Shown here: one piece after another, positions 7,684-16,248 of the stretch
Numbering within the stretch: position 1 is the stretch's first letter
How the letters are laid out: every line of letters begins with the position of its first letter
DNA from: Vannielia litorea
GTDB lineage: Bacteria > Pseudomonadota > Alphaproteobacteria > Rhodobacterales > Rhodobacteraceae
NCBI RefSeq assembly: GCF_019801175.1
Contig: NZ_JAHVJR010000003.1
Coordinates: forward strand, 1 to 64,000
Direction: 5' to 3'
DNA length: 64,000 bases
The notes under the pieces: model-generated
The model's input: only the letters and a program-made list of their open reading frames with translations
What the model was told of the DNA's origin: nothing
Databases searched by the model: none
Made by a program: the position numbers and the translations under genes

Positions 7684-7995
7684 ATGGCCGCGAAACTGAA
7701 GAAGGGTGACACGGTTGTCGTGCTCACCGGCAAGGACAAGGGCAAGACCGGCGAGATCCAGTCGGTTGACCCGAAGGCCGGCAAGGCCGTGGTGGAAGGG
7801 CTGAACATGGCCATCCGTCACCAGCGCCAGGGCCAGAACACCCAGGGCGGCCGCGTGCCTCTCGCCATGCCGATCGATCTTTCGAACCTCTCCTACGTGG
7901 ATGCCAACGGCAAAGCCACGCGCGTGGGCTTCAAGGATCAGGATGGCAAGAAAGTGCGCTACGCCAAGACCACGGGAGACGTGATCGATGCTTGA
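7684..7995 (+). CDS. rplX: 50S ribosomal protein L24
   Basis: This 103-residue L24 has the N-terminal KOW motif (LKKGDTVVVLTGKDKGKTGEI) and the VVEGLNMAIRHQRQGQ segment. L24 starts 50S assembly. Its last 8 nt overlap the start of rplE. Confidence 0.97.
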   Translation: MAAKLKKGDTVVVLTGKDKGKTGEIQSVDPKAGKAVVEGLNMAIRHQRQGQNTQGGRVPLAMPIDLSNLSYVDANGKATRVGFKDQDGKKVRYAKTTGDVIDA

Positions 7996-8551
7996 TGCCG
8001 CCAGCTACACCCCCCGTCTTAAGACGTTCTACGCTGACACCGTTCGTGCCGCTCTGAAAGAAGAGTTCGGCTACAAGAACGACATGCAGATCCCGCGTCT
8101 CGACAAGATCGTGCTCAACATCGGCTGTGGTGCCGAAGCCGTGCGCGACAGCAAGAAGGCCAAGTCGGCCCAGGAAGACCTGACCAAGATCGCCGGCCAG
8201 CAGGCCATGGTGACCAAGGCCAAGAAATCCATCGCCGGCTTCCGTGTGCGTGAAGAGATGCCGCTGGGCGCCAAGGTGACCCTGCGCGGTGAGCGGATGT
8301 ACGAGTTCCTCGACCGTCTCATCACCATCGCCATGCCCCGTATCCGCGACTTCCGCGGCGTGTCGGGCAAAAGCTTTGACGGCCGCGGCAACTACGCCAT
8401 GGGCATGAAAGAGCACATCGTCTTCCCCGAGATCGAGTTCGACAAGGTCGACGAAGTCTGGGGCATGGACATCATCATCTGCACCACCGCTCAGACGGAT
8501 GCGGAAGCCAAGGCGCTGTTGAAGCAATTCAACATGCCCTTCACCAGCTGA
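7988..8551 (+). CDS. rplE: 50S ribosomal protein L5
   Basis: This 187-residue L5 has the LKEEFGYKNDMQIPRLDKIVLNIG segment, the GQQAMVTKAKKSIAGFRVREEMPLGAKVTLRG core and the EHIVFPEIEFDKVDEVWGMDI region. L5 binds 5S rRNA and contacts the P-site tRNA. The start overlaps rplX by 8 nt. Confidence 0.98.
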   Translation: MLDAASYTPRLKTFYADTVRAALKEEFGYKNDMQIPRLDKIVLNIGCGAEAVRDSKKAKSAQEDLTKIAGQQAMVTKAKKSIAGFRVREEMPLGAKVTLRGERMYEFLDRLITIAMPRIRDFRGVSGKSFDGRGNYAMGMKEHIVFPEIEFDKVDEVWGMDIIICTTAQTDAEAKALLKQFNMPFTS

Positions 8552-8561
8552 GGAAACGACC

Positions 8562-8867
8562 ATGGCAAAGAAAGCAATGATCGAACGCGAGAAGAAGCGT
8601 CAGAAGCTGGTGGAGAAATATGCCGCCAAGCGTGCCGCTCTGAAAGAGATCGCGAATGACGAGAGCAAACCGATGGAAGAGCGGTTCAAGGCCCGGCTGA
8701 AGCTGGCCAAACTGCCCCGCAACTCCTCGGCCACCCGCCTGCACAACCGGTGCCAGCTCACCGGTCGTCCGAAGGCGTATTACCGTAAACTCAAGATGTC
8801 TCGTATCATGCTGCGCGAGCTGGCCTCCAACGGCCAGATCCCCGGCATGGTCAAGTCGTCCTGGTAA
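8562..8867 (+). CDS. rpsN: 30S ribosomal protein S14 (zinc-independent, long form)
   Basis: This 101-residue S14 is the long form: it lacks the CxxC...CxxC zinc ribbon and has NRCQLTGRPKAYYRKLKMSRIMLRELA at the C-terminal half. It follows rplE by 10 nt with GAGGAA as the ribosome site. Confidence 0.97.
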   Translation: MAKKAMIEREKKRQKLVEKYAAKRAALKEIANDESKPMEERFKARLKLAKLPRNSSATRLHNRCQLTGRPKAYYRKLKMSRIMLRELASNGQIPGMVKSSW

Positions 8868-8879
8868 GGAGGGTATGAG

Positions 8880-9269
8880 ATGAACGATCCTCTCGGCGAT
8901 ATGCTGACCCGCATCCGCAACGCGCAGATGCGTGGCAAGTCCACCGTCCGCACGCCCGCTTCCAAGCTGCGTGCCTGGGTTCTCGATGTTCTGGCCGACG
9001 AAGGCTTCATCCGCGGCTACGAGCCGGTTGAAGGCACCGCCCACCCGGAAATCGAGATCAGCCTGAAGTACTACGAAGGCACCCCGGTGATCCGTGAACT
9101 CAAGCGCGTGTCCAAGCCCGGTCGTCGGGTTTACATGGGCGTCGGCGACATCCCCTCGGTCCGTCAGGGCCTTGGCGTCTCCATCGTCTCGACCTCGCGC
9201 GGCGTCATGTCCGATGCAAATGCCCGCTCTGCCAATGTTGGCGGAGAGGTGCTTTGCACCGTCTTCTAA
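8880..9269 (+). CDS. rpsH: 30S ribosomal protein S8
   Basis: This 129-residue S8 begins MNDPLGDMLTRIRNAQMRGK and ends with the S8 signature STSRGVMSDANARSANVGGEVLCTVF. S8 is a central organiser of the 30S platform. It is the translational repressor of the spc operon in E. coli; that role is not testable here. The ATG follows GGAGGG. Confidence 0.98.
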   Translation: MNDPLGDMLTRIRNAQMRGKSTVRTPASKLRAWVLDVLADEGFIRGYEPVEGTAHPEIEISLKYYEGTPVIRELKRVSKPGRRVYMGVGDIPSVRQGLGVSIVSTSRGVMSDANARSANVGGEVLCTVF

Positions 9270-9281
9270 GGAGGCCCTGCA

Positions 9282-9812
9282 ATGTCTCGTATTGGTAAAC
9301 GACCGGTCGAGCTGCCCAGCGGTGTTTCCGCGGCGGTGTCCGGCCAGACCATCGAAGTGAAGGGCCCCAAGGGCGCCCGGACCTTCACCGCAACTGACGA
9401 CGTGACCCTTTCGGTCGAGGACAATGCCGTTTCGGTGCAGCCGCGTGGCAGCTCCAAGCGTGCCCGCCAGCAGTGGGGCATGAGCCGCACGATGGTGGCC
9501 AACCTCGTCCAGGGCGTGACCGACGGCTTCAAGAAGGAGCTGGAGATCAACGGCGTGGGTTACCGGGCGCAGATGCAGGGCAACACCCTGAAGCTGTCGC
9601 TGGGCTACTCGCACGAAGTCAACTTCGACGTGCCCCAGGGTGTGACCGTGACCTGCCCCAAGCAGACCGAGATCATCGTTGAAGGCGCAGACCAGCAGCT
9701 CGTCGGCCAGGTCGCGGCTAACATCCGCGAATGGCGCAAGCCGGAGCCCTATAAGGGCAAAGGCATCAAGTACAAAGACGAGTACATCTTCCGCAAGGAA
9801 GGCAAGAGGTAA
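9282..9812 (+). CDS. rplF: 50S ribosomal protein L6
   Basis: This 176-residue L6 starts MSRIGKRPVELPSGV. It has the two duplicated L6 domains and the C-terminal signature PEPYKGKGIKYKDEYIFRKEGKR. It sits near the sarcin-ricin loop. The ATG follows AAGGAGG. Confidence 0.98.
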   Translation: MSRIGKRPVELPSGVSAAVSGQTIEVKGPKGARTFTATDDVTLSVEDNAVSVQPRGSSKRARQQWGMSRTMVANLVQGVTDGFKKELEINGVGYRAQMQGNTLKLSLGYSHEVNFDVPQGVTVTCPKQTEIIVEGADQQLVGQVAANIREWRKPEPYKGKGIKYKDEYIFRKEGKR

Positions 9813-9823
9813 GGACCGGACAC

Positions 9824-10183
9824 ATGGCAAACACCAAACGCCAACTGTTCCAGAAGCGCCGCATGCGCGTCCGGAGCAAGCTTCGCAAGGTGAACGCGGG
9901 CCGCGTGCGGCTCTCCGTCCACCGCTCGAACAAGAACATCAGCGTGCAGCTGATCGACGACGTGCAGGGCGTGACCCTGGCCTCCGCCTCCACTCTGGAG
10001 AAGGATCTGGGCGTGGTCGGCAAGAACAACGTGGAGGCCGCCACCAAGGTGGGCGCCGCGATTGCCGAGCGTGCCAAGAAGGCCGGCGTCGAAGAGGCCT
10101 ATTTTGACCGTGGCGGCTTCCTGTTCCACGGCAAGGTCAAGGCACTCGCCGATGCTGCCCGTGAGGGTGGTCTGAAGATCTAA
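9824..10183 (+). CDS. rplR: 50S ribosomal protein L18
   Basis: This 119-residue L18 has a basic N-terminus (RQLFQKRRMRVRSKLRK), the RLSVHRSNKNISVQLIDD segment and the C-terminal AYFDRGGFLFHGKVKALADAAREGGL. It binds 5S rRNA with L5. It is followed by an unusually long 142-nt gap before rpsE. Confidence 0.97.
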   Translation: MANTKRQLFQKRRMRVRSKLRKVNAGRVRLSVHRSNKNISVQLIDDVQGVTLASASTLEKDLGVVGKNNVEAATKVGAAIAERAKKAGVEEAYFDRGGFLFHGKVKALADAAREGGLKI

Positions 10184-10216
10184 GCGGTGGGCTCAGGCCC
10201 ATCCGACAAGACCTGC

Positions 10217-10239
10217 GAGGGGCAGCGCGTTTGCCCCTC
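10217..10239 (+). other. Hairpin in the rplR-rpsE spacer
   Basis: A perfect 8-bp stem (10217-10224 with 10232-10239) is preceded by a small TGGGC/GCCCA hairpin at 10188-10201. No T-run follows. It may be an RNA-processing or attenuation element in the 142-nt spacer, which otherwise shows nothing I recognise. Confidence 0.35.
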
Positions 10240-10325
10240 CGATGATCCGGGGCACGTGATGAAAGTCAGGTCCACCGCGATCGGAGACAACCGGCCCAGC
10301 GCCGACCATGAAAAGGACGCCATAG

Positions 10326-10898
10326 ATGGCAGAACGTGATAACAACCGCCGCGGCCCGCGCCGCGACCGTGAGGAAACCCCCGAGTTCGCCGATCGCCTC
10401 GTGGCGATCAACCGCGTGTCGAAGACGACCAAGGGCGGCAAGAACTTCGGCTTCGCCGCGCTCGTCGTGGTCGGCGACCAGAAGGGCCGCGTGGGCTTCG
10501 GCAAGGGCAAGGCCAAAGAGGTGCCCGAGGCGATCCGCAAGGCCACCGAGCAAGCCAAGCGCCAGATGATCCGCGTGCCGCTCCGTGAAGGCCGCACCCT
10601 GCACCACGACATCGAAGGTCGTTGGGGCGCTGGCCGCGTCGTGATGCGCACCGCACCGACCGGTACCGGTATCATCGCCGGTGGTCCGATGCGTGCCGTC
10701 TTCGAGATGCTCGGTGTGCAGGACGTGGTCGCCAAGTCGATCGGTTCGCAGAACCCCTACAACATGATCCGCGCCACGCTCGACGGCCTGACGAAGGAAA
10801 ACAGCCCCCGCATGGTCGCGCAGCGTCGCGGCAAGAAGGTGGCCGACATCCTCAAGAAGCCCGAAGACGCGCCGGCCGAAGAAGCCGCTGAAGCGTAA
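10326..10898 (+). CDS. rpsE: 30S ribosomal protein S5
   Basis: This 190-residue S5 has the double-stranded RNA-binding-like domain (LVAINRVSKTTKGGKNFGFAALVVVGD), the GRVGFGKGKAKEVPEAIRKA signature and the GIIAGGPMRAVFEMLGVQDVVAKS region. It ends in an acidic Ala-rich tail (EDAPAEEAAEA). S5 shapes decoding fidelity with S4. rpmD follows after 12 nt. Confidence 0.98.
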   Translation: MAERDNNRRGPRRDREETPEFADRLVAINRVSKTTKGGKNFGFAALVVVGDQKGRVGFGKGKAKEVPEAIRKATEQAKRQMIRVPLREGRTLHHDIEGRWGAGRVVMRTAPTGTGIIAGGPMRAVFEMLGVQDVVAKSIGSQNPYNMIRATLDGLTKENSPRMVAQRRGKKVADILKKPEDAPAEEAAEA

Positions 10899-10910
10899 GG
10901 AGAGCGAGAC

Positions 10911-11099
10911 ATGGCAAAAACGATCGTCGTCAAGCAGATCGGCTCCCCGATCCGCCGCCCCGAAATCCAGCGCAAAACGCTGATCGGTCTGGGCCTGAAC
11001 AAGATGCACCGCACCCGCGAGCTGGAGGACACCCCCTCGATCCGCGGCATGGTCGCCAAGATCCCGCACCTCGTCGAGATCATCGAAGAGCGCGGCTAA
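10911..11099 (+). CDS. rpmD: 50S ribosomal protein L30
   Basis: This 62-residue L30 has the family pattern KTIVVKQIGSPIRRPEIQRKTLIGLGLNKMHRTRELEDTPSIRGMV. It ends at a strong terminator, so rplO, normally the next gene, is separated from it here by about 5 kb of other genes. Confidence 0.97.
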   Translation: MAKTIVVKQIGSPIRRPEIQRKTLIGLGLNKMHRTRELEDTPSIRGMVAKIPHLVEIIEERG

Positions 11100-11134
11100 G
11101 CGATCCGGCGGATCAACCGCCGACCAGAATAGAG

Positions 11135-11169
11135 CACCCCGGTTCGCAAGAGCCGGGGTGTTTTCGTTT
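11135..11169 (+). terminator. Rho-independent terminator after rpmD
   Basis: A 10-bp stem (11135-11144 with 11151-11160, one G-T wobble), a 6-nt loop and the tract TTTTCGTTT mark the end of the rpmC-rpmD unit. Confidence 0.85.
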
Positions 11170-11219
11170 CACGCTCGCTGTAGGGTGACCAAAACGAACC
11201 AACAAAACCGAGCAGCACC

Positions 11220-11447
11220 ATGACCCGCCTCCTCATTCTCCTCCCCCTCGCCCTCGCCGCCTGCTCCAAGGACCGGGGCGCCGATGCTGTGATGGCCTAC
11301 CCCGACCAGTATCTCTGCCAGCTCCAACATGGGCAGGAGAAGACCGAGAACGCTTATGAGCGCCGCGCCGTCGAGGGCGAGATCGCCCGGCGCGGGCTGG
11401 AGTGCTATCAGGGCGTGGTGAAAACGGACTCTCCGCTCTTCCGGTAG
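11220..11447 (+). CDS. Small lipoprotein of unknown function
   Basis: This 75-residue frame opens with a short hydrophobic signal (TRLLILLPLALAAC) whose Cys15 sits in a good lipobox (LAAC). The remainder is hydrophilic with two further cysteines (YLCQLQHG, LECYQG). The pattern indicates a secreted lipid-anchored protein; I recognise no family. No strong ribosome site is visible before the ATG. Confidence 0.65.
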   Translation: MTRLLILLPLALAACSKDRGADAVMAYPDQYLCQLQHGQEKTENAYERRAVEGEIARRGLECYQGVVKTDSPLFR

Positions 11448-11569
11448 GGGCCGCGCATCCCGTCCAGCCCTGCGTTTTCTGCAATGCGGCATTGCGGTTT
11501 CAACTGTGGTCGCCCGGCTGGCATCCGGCGTATCTGGCTGCCTGAAAAGCAACCATTTTGGAGACTCCC

Positions 11570-11668
11570 ATGTCCCGCCTCTTCGCTCTTGTCGCCCTCA
11601 TGACCCGTGGCCTCAAGTCTCAGCCCTGCCCGCATTGGTCCGATTACCTGCGCCAGACTCGCGGCTGA
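11570..11668 (+). CDS. Possible 32-residue open frame
   Basis: An ATG preceded 6 nt upstream by TTTTGGAG opens a 32-residue frame. It begins MSRLFALVALM, contains CPHW and ends in a basic QTRG tail. It lies alone between the lipoprotein and the MBL-fold gene. The good ribosome site is the main support; the frame could equally be chance. No family is recognised. Confidence 0.3.
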   Translation: MSRLFALVALMTRGLKSQPCPHWSDYLRQTRG

Positions 11669-11774
11669 TCTTCGCCTATCCGCACAGAAGCTGCGCCTGA
11701 CTTACGAAAAAGTCATTTGCCGCAGGGTCAGCCGCCCTATCTCTCCTGACATCAACAGGAGAGGACAGCTCGAA

Positions 11775-12551
11775 ATGACCCAGACCAGACGTACCTTCCT
11801 GGCCACCGTCGCTGCCAGCGCCGGGGCCATCACCGTTCTGCCCTATGCCCTGCGCGCAGAGGCGCATGGCGGCGACATGTTCGAAACCGCAAACGGTTCG
11901 ATCACCATCCACCCGGTTGATCACGCCAGCTTCGTGATGGAGAGCCCCGCAGGCACCATCTACGTCGACCCGGTGGGCGATGCCGCCGCCTACGCCGACT
12001 TCCCCGCACCCGATCTCATTCTCGTCACCCATGAGCACGGCGACCACTTCAACGCCGAGACGCTGGCGGCGATCAAGGGCGAGGCCCACCTGATCACCAA
12101 CCCGGCGGTCGCCGAAAAGCTGGCCGACATGGCGCCCGACGAAGTGCTGGCCAACGGCGAGAGCACCGAGTGGAACGGCGTCGCGATCGACGCGATCCCG
12201 GCCTACAACATCACCGAGGGCCGGACCGACTTTCATCCCGAGGGGCGCGACAACGGCTACGTGCTCACCATCGACGGGTTCCGCACCTATGTCTCGGGCG
12301 ACACCGAAGACATCCCCGAGATGCGCGCGCTGGAAGATATCGACCTCGCCTTCGTTTGCATGAACCTGCCCTTCACCATGACCGCCGAGCAGGCCGCCTC
12401 CGCGGTGAAGGAGTTCGCGCCGACTTACGTCTATCCCTACCACTATCGCGGGCGGGATGACGGAACGCAGGACCCCGAGGCCTTTGCCGCCCTCGTGGCC
12501 GACACCTCCGAGGTCAAGTTTGGCGATTGGTACCACGAGATGGAGACCTGA
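11775..12551 (+). CDS. Tat-exported MBL-fold metallo-hydrolase
   Basis: This 258-residue protein starts with a twin-arginine signal (TRRTFLATVAASAG, RR at 5-6). It then has the metallo-beta-lactamase motif THEHGDH (about residues 85-91), a Gly-Asp in YVSGDTEDIPEM, and a late histidine in YPYHYRG. This resembles UPF0173-type MBL proteins, here periplasmic. The substrate is unknown. I chose the ATG at 11775, after GGAGAGG, because an upstream frame start would bury the Tat signal. Confidence 0.8.
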   Translation: MTQTRRTFLATVAASAGAITVLPYALRAEAHGGDMFETANGSITIHPVDHASFVMESPAGTIYVDPVGDAAAYADFPAPDLILVTHEHGDHFNAETLAAIKGEAHLITNPAVAEKLADMAPDEVLANGESTEWNGVAIDAIPAYNITEGRTDFHPEGRDNGYVLTIDGFRTYVSGDTEDIPEMRALEDIDLAFVCMNLPFTMTAEQAASAVKEFAPTYVYPYHYRGRDDGTQDPEAFAALVADTSEVKFGDWYHEMET

Positions 12552-12575
12552 GCCGCCTCACGGCCCAGAAACGCG

Positions 12576-12605
12576 AAACGCCCCGGGGATGACCCGGGGC
12601 GTTTT
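12576..12605 (+). terminator. Bidirectional terminator between the MBL gene and the helicase
   Basis: A 12-bp stem (12576-12587 with 12593-12604), reading AAACGCCCCGGG and its complement, has A- and T-runs on its two sides. It can end both convergent genes. Confidence 0.85.
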
Positions 12606-12610
12606 GCTGT

Positions 12611-13909
12611 TCAGGAGGCGGCTTTGCCCCGGCGCCGGGGCCTGCGGCGCTTCTGGCCCTGCGGCTTGGCCGAGGGGGCAGCAGCATGCGCGGGCTTGCC
12701 CCGTCCGGCACCACCACCGCCGCCACCGCGACGTCGGCCACCGCCGCCGCCCTTGCCGGAGCGGGCGGGGCGCTTCTCGGGCACCCAGCTTTCGCCGGAG
12801 GCCACGGTGATCTCACGGCCGATGACCTTCTGAATGTCCTTCAGCTCGCCCATCTCGACCGGCGCGCAATAGGCCACGGCAGTGCCGTCGCGGCCCGCAC
12901 GGGCGGTCCGGCCGATGCGGTGCACGTAGTTGTCCGGCACGTTCGGCAGCTCGTAGTTATACACGTAGCGCACTGCCGGAATGTCGATGCCCCGCGCCGC
13001 CACATCGGTGGCGACCAGCACCAGAAGCTCGCCTTCGCGGAAAGCGGTAAGCGCCCGGTCACGCTGGCCCTGGCTCTTGTTGCCGTGAATGGAGCCTGCA
13101 GCGAAGCCTGCCTGCTCCAGCTTCTTTTTCAGCCGCTCGGCACCGTGCTTGGTGCGGGCAAAGACCAGCGCCGCCTCCTTCGGGTGGGCGGCCAGATGCT
13201 CGATCAACAGCGGCAGCTTGTCGTCCTGCTGAACGAAGTGCACGCATTGCTCGATCTTCTCGGCAGGCTTGCCCGGAGGCGCGGTTTCCACCTTCACCGG
13301 GTCGGTGAGGTAGGACTTGGAGAGCTCTTCCATCAGTTTCGGCATGGTGGCCGAAAAAAGCATGGTCTGGCGCTCGGGGTTCAGCAGCGGCGCGATCTGG
13401 CGCAGCGCGTGGATGAAGCCCATGTCGAGCATCTGGTCCGCCTCGTCGAGCACCAGAAAGCGGGTCTCGTTCAGGCGGATGGCCTTGCGCTCGATCAGGT
13501 CGATGAGCCGGCCCGGCGTGGCGACCAGCAAGTCACAGCCACGGCTCAGCCGGTCGGCCTGCGCGTTGAGCGATTTGCCCCCCACGACAAGCTGCACCCG
13601 CACCTGGGTGCCATCGGCATATGCGCGCAGGTTGTCGAGGATCTGGGTGGCAAGCTCGCGGGTCGGCGCGAGAATCAGGCCACGGGTGGTCTTGGGGGCA
13701 GGGCGCCCCTCCATCCGCAGCAGGGTGGCCAGCAGCGGCAGGCCAAAGGCGGCGGTCTTGCCGGTGCCGGTCTGGGCAAGGCCCATCACGTCGCGCCCGT
13801 TGAGCGCGTGGGGGATGGCCTTGGTCTGGATCGGGGTCGGCTTGGTGATGTTCAGCTCGGCCAGGTTGGCGAGCAGTTTGGGCGGAAGGCCCAGCATGTC
13901 GAAATCCAA
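12611..13909 (-). CDS. DEAD-box ATP-dependent RNA helicase (RhlE-like)
   Basis: This 432-residue protein has all core helicase motifs: Q motif (ITKPTPIQ), motif I AQTGTGKT (residues 45-52), PTRELA, TPGR, DEAD (155-158), SAT, ATDVAARGID and HRIGRTARAG. The tail from about residue 375 is rich in Gly, Arg and Lys with GGGG and RRRG runs, typical of RhlE-type proteins acting in ribosome assembly or RNA turnover. The ATG at 13909 fits the family N-terminus. A GC hairpin (13960-13979) lies in its leader. Confidence 0.9.
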   Translation of the reverse strand: MDFDMLGLPPKLLANLAELNITKPTPIQTKAIPHALNGRDVMGLAQTGTGKTAAFGLPLLATLLRMEGRPAPKTTRGLILAPTRELATQILDNLRAYADGTQVRVQLVVGGKSLNAQADRLSRGCDLLVATPGRLIDLIERKAIRLNETRFLVLDEADQMLDMGFIHALRQIAPLLNPERQTMLFSATMPKLMEELSKSYLTDPVKVETAPPGKPAEKIEQCVHFVQQDDKLPLLIEHLAAHPKEAALVFARTKHGAERLKKKLEQAGFAAGSIHGNKSQGQRDRALTAFREGELLVLVATDVAARGIDIPAVRYVYNYELPNVPDNYVHRIGRTARAGRDGTAVAYCAPVEMGELKDIQKVIGREITVASGESWVPEKRPARSGKGGGGGRRRGGGGGGAGRGKPAHAAAPSAKPQGQKRRRPRRRGKAAS

Positions 13910-14232
13910 AAGAATGTCCTTTCGGCGGGGGCCCTATTGCCCTCGCACGTGCAAAGCGTCCCGGCCCCTTGCGGCCGGGGATCACTCACGGGTTGCGCCA
14001 ACTGCGTCTCTCCCGGGCCGGATTGCCCGAAGGACCGCGTGGCGTCTGACCCCCCGCGTGATGTGGGAACCATGTTGGTAGAAACTGCCGTGCGGGCCGC
14101 TATGGCGCCCGCTGCCCCGCTCACGCGTCGGGTGCGGCACTGGGGGCCATATGAGGGGCAATGGGTTGAAAGTCAATGAACGGCAAACGCCCCGGCACGA
14201 TCCGGCCGGGGCGTTGCGCATTTGCAGAGGCC
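13910..14232. other. Spacer between the helicase and amt
   Basis: This 323-nt spacer holds the helicase leader with a 7-bp GC hairpin (13960-13966 with 13973-13979) and, at its right end, the amt terminator. I see no credible gene or clear promoter boxes in the rest. Confidence 0.4.
14186..14215 (-). terminator. Terminator of amt
   Basis: A 10-bp perfect stem (14186-14195 with 14206-14215) lies 18 nt past the amt stop on the minus strand. It is followed on that strand by a moderately T-rich stretch. Confidence 0.6.
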
Positions 14233-15411
14233 TCAGGAGGCGTGGTCGTAGGCGCTTTCTCCATGCACCGCGAGGTCGAGCCCGTTGAACTCGGTCTCTT
14301 CATCCACCCGCAGCGGGGTGACGAGGCGGCAGATGTAGATCAGCGCAAAGGTCACGACCGTGGTGAAAATGCCGACGATCACGAGGCTGCCCAGCTGCGC
14401 GGCCCAGCTGCCCGCGCCGAACACGGCTATCATGATGGTGCCAAAGATGCCGCCCACGCCGTGCACCGCCATCACATCGAGCGTATCGTCGATGCGGATC
14501 TTGTTGCGGATCAGCCCCACCGCTTCTTGGCAGAGGATGCCCGCGACGCCGCCGATGATCAGCGCCTCCACTGGCCCCACGAAGCCCGAAGCCGGGGTGA
14601 TCGAGGCGAGGCCCGCGATGGTGCCGGTTACGGCTCCGACAACTGAGGCCTTGCCATACTTGATCTTCTCCCAGAGGGCCCATGTCAGCGTTGCTGTGGC
14701 GGCGCTCAGGTGGGTGACGGTTAGCGCCATCGCCGCGCCACCGTCCGCCGCGAGCTGCGAGCCACCGTTGAAGCCGAACCAGCCGACCCAGAGAAGCGAG
14801 GCACCGATCACCACGTAACCGGGGTTGTGCGGCGGCTTGTTGTCATCCTTCCGGCGGCCCAGCACCGCGGCGAGGATAAGCGCGGCTATGCCCGCCGTCT
14901 CATGCACCACGATCCCGCCGGCAAAGTCCTTAACCCCGGTCTCACCGAAGATCCCGCCATCGGCCAGAAACCCGCCGCCCCAGATCCAGTGCACTACCGG
15001 CGCGTAGCAGAGCAGCATCCAGAGGCCGGAAAAGAGGAGCACGAAGCCAAAGCCGATCCGCTCCACATAGGCGCCGACGATCAACGCCGGGGTGATGATC
15101 GCAAAGGTCATCTGGAAGGCGAAGAACAACACCTCGGGCAGCGTGCCTGCGAGGCTGTCGGTGGTGACGCCCGCGAGGAACATCTTGTCATAGCCGCCCC
15201 ACCAGCTCGTGGCCTCGCCGAAGGCGATGGAGTAGCCCGCCACCAGCCAGAGCACGCTCATCAGGCAAGCAATCGCGTAGCAATGCATGAACACGCTGAG
15301 CACGTTCCGCGCGCGCACCAGCCCGCCGTAAAACAGCGCCAGCCCCGGCAGCGTCATCAGCAGCACCAGAGCCGTTGCCACAATGATCCAAGCGGTATCT
15401 GCACCAACCAT
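14233..15411 (-). CDS. amt: Ammonium transporter (Amt/MEP/Rh family)
   Basis: This 392-residue multi-pass membrane protein has about eleven hydrophobic helices. It has the Amt motifs: FYGGLVRARNVLSVFMH, the GGIVVHETAG segment with the first pore histidine, and DVMAVHGVGGIFGT with the second. It conducts ammonium into the cell. The ATG at 15411 follows GAGGAGGGGACAG; a longer upstream frame is rejected. No glnK-type PII gene is adjacent, which is unusual for an amtB locus. Confidence 0.93.
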   Translation of the reverse strand: MVGADTAWIIVATALVLLMTLPGLALFYGGLVRARNVLSVFMHCYAIACLMSVLWLVAGYSIAFGEATSWWGGYDKMFLAGVTTDSLAGTLPEVLFFAFQMTFAIITPALIVGAYVERIGFGFVLLFSGLWMLLCYAPVVHWIWGGGFLADGGIFGETGVKDFAGGIVVHETAGIAALILAAVLGRRKDDNKPPHNPGYVVIGASLLWVGWFGFNGGSQLAADGGAAMALTVTHLSAATATLTWALWEKIKYGKASVVGAVTGTIAGLASITPASGFVGPVEALIIGGVAGILCQEAVGLIRNKIRIDDTLDVMAVHGVGGIFGTIMIAVFGAGSWAAQLGSLVIVGIFTTVVTFALIYICRLVTPLRVDEETEFNGLDLAVHGESAYDHAS

Positions 15412-15669
15412 CTCTGTCCCCTCCTCGGTTTGGTTGCAGGGCAAAGAGCCTTGGAGAGGCGCAAAGAAAAGCGGCAACCTTTTCGGAAGCTGCCATTTTA
15501 TGCGTCAGTTCGCGCATTGCCCGCTTGTTGGGCCGTGATTGCGTCAAGCGCACAAAAAATGATCCAAAAGAAAATTCGCAAACCTGCCGAATAAATCGCG
15601 AAGCCGGGACGTAAGGGAGGTGTCTGCACAGTGCAGGCGCCCACTTGGCATAGACACGGAGACATTCAA

Positions 15670-16050
15670 ATGACCAAGCTTTCCCTTCTCGCCCTCATCC
15701 TCATCCCCGGCGCCGCCCTGGCCGACGGCCACGGTGGCGCGCCCGTCGGCAGCGCCGAGATCGACGGCACGGCCGTTCTGGTCGATGCCGAGCAGATGAC
15801 CCTCTACACTTTCGACAACGACGAGGGCTCGACCTCCAACTGCTACGATGGCTGCGCTGGCAGCTGGCCGCCCGTGCTGGCCGAAGAGGGTGCGTCTCTG
15901 CCCGAGGGCTTCGCCCTGACCGAGCGCCGCGACGGCACCAAGCAGATCACCTACAACGGCGCGCCGCTCTACCTCTGGGCAGGTGACGCGGCGCCGGGCG
16001 ACATGACCGGCGATGGCGTGGGCGGTGTCTGGCACGTGGCCAAGCCTTAA
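15670..16050 (+). CDS. Secreted repeat protein (COG4315, Lipoprotein_15-type)
   Basis: This 126-residue protein has an N-terminal signal peptide (TKLSLLALILIPGAALADG). It then has the hallmark of this family, tandem segments such as LTLYTFDNDE and CYDGCAGSWPPVLA followed by APLYLWAGDAAPGD. The periplasmic function is unknown. The ATG at 15670 follows GGAG and starts the signal peptide exactly. Confidence 0.8.
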   Translation: MTKLSLLALILIPGAALADGHGGAPVGSAEIDGTAVLVDAEQMTLYTFDNDEGSTSNCYDGCAGSWPPVLAEEGASLPEGFALTERRDGTKQITYNGAPLYLWAGDAAPGDMTGDGVGGVWHVAKP

Positions 16051-16113
16051 AGAACCCGGCGGTGGGCGCCGACAAGCCCCTCGCGGGCGGGCCGAACCCC
16101 AGCGAGGAAAGGC

Positions 16114-16142
16114 TTGAACGCCCCGCCCGCCGCCGCTATACG
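16114..16142 (+). promoter_or_regulatory. Promoter for rplO-secY-adk
   Basis: TTGAAC (16114-16119), a 17-nt spacer and TATACG (16137-16142) stand 107 nt before rplO. Because a terminator closes the rpmD unit and unrelated genes intervene, a new start is needed here. Confidence 0.65.
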
Positions 16143-16248
16143 CCCCCGGTGGCCCGAAATGGGCCCGATTCACGACCCAAGACCCAAACCAAAAATGCCG
16201 TGGCCGCCCATATCGCTTCGGGGGCGCGTCCGGCCAAGGAGAAGCGAC

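Noticed and set aside
8541..9830. A 429-residue minus-strand frame across rpsN, rpsH and rplF
   Set aside because: Three intact ribosomal proteins lie on the plus strand; the frame is an effect of codon bias.
12686..14179. A 497-residue plus-strand frame opposite the DEAD-box helicase
   Set aside because: It is antisense to a complete helicase with all motifs; no ribosome site or family features are seen.
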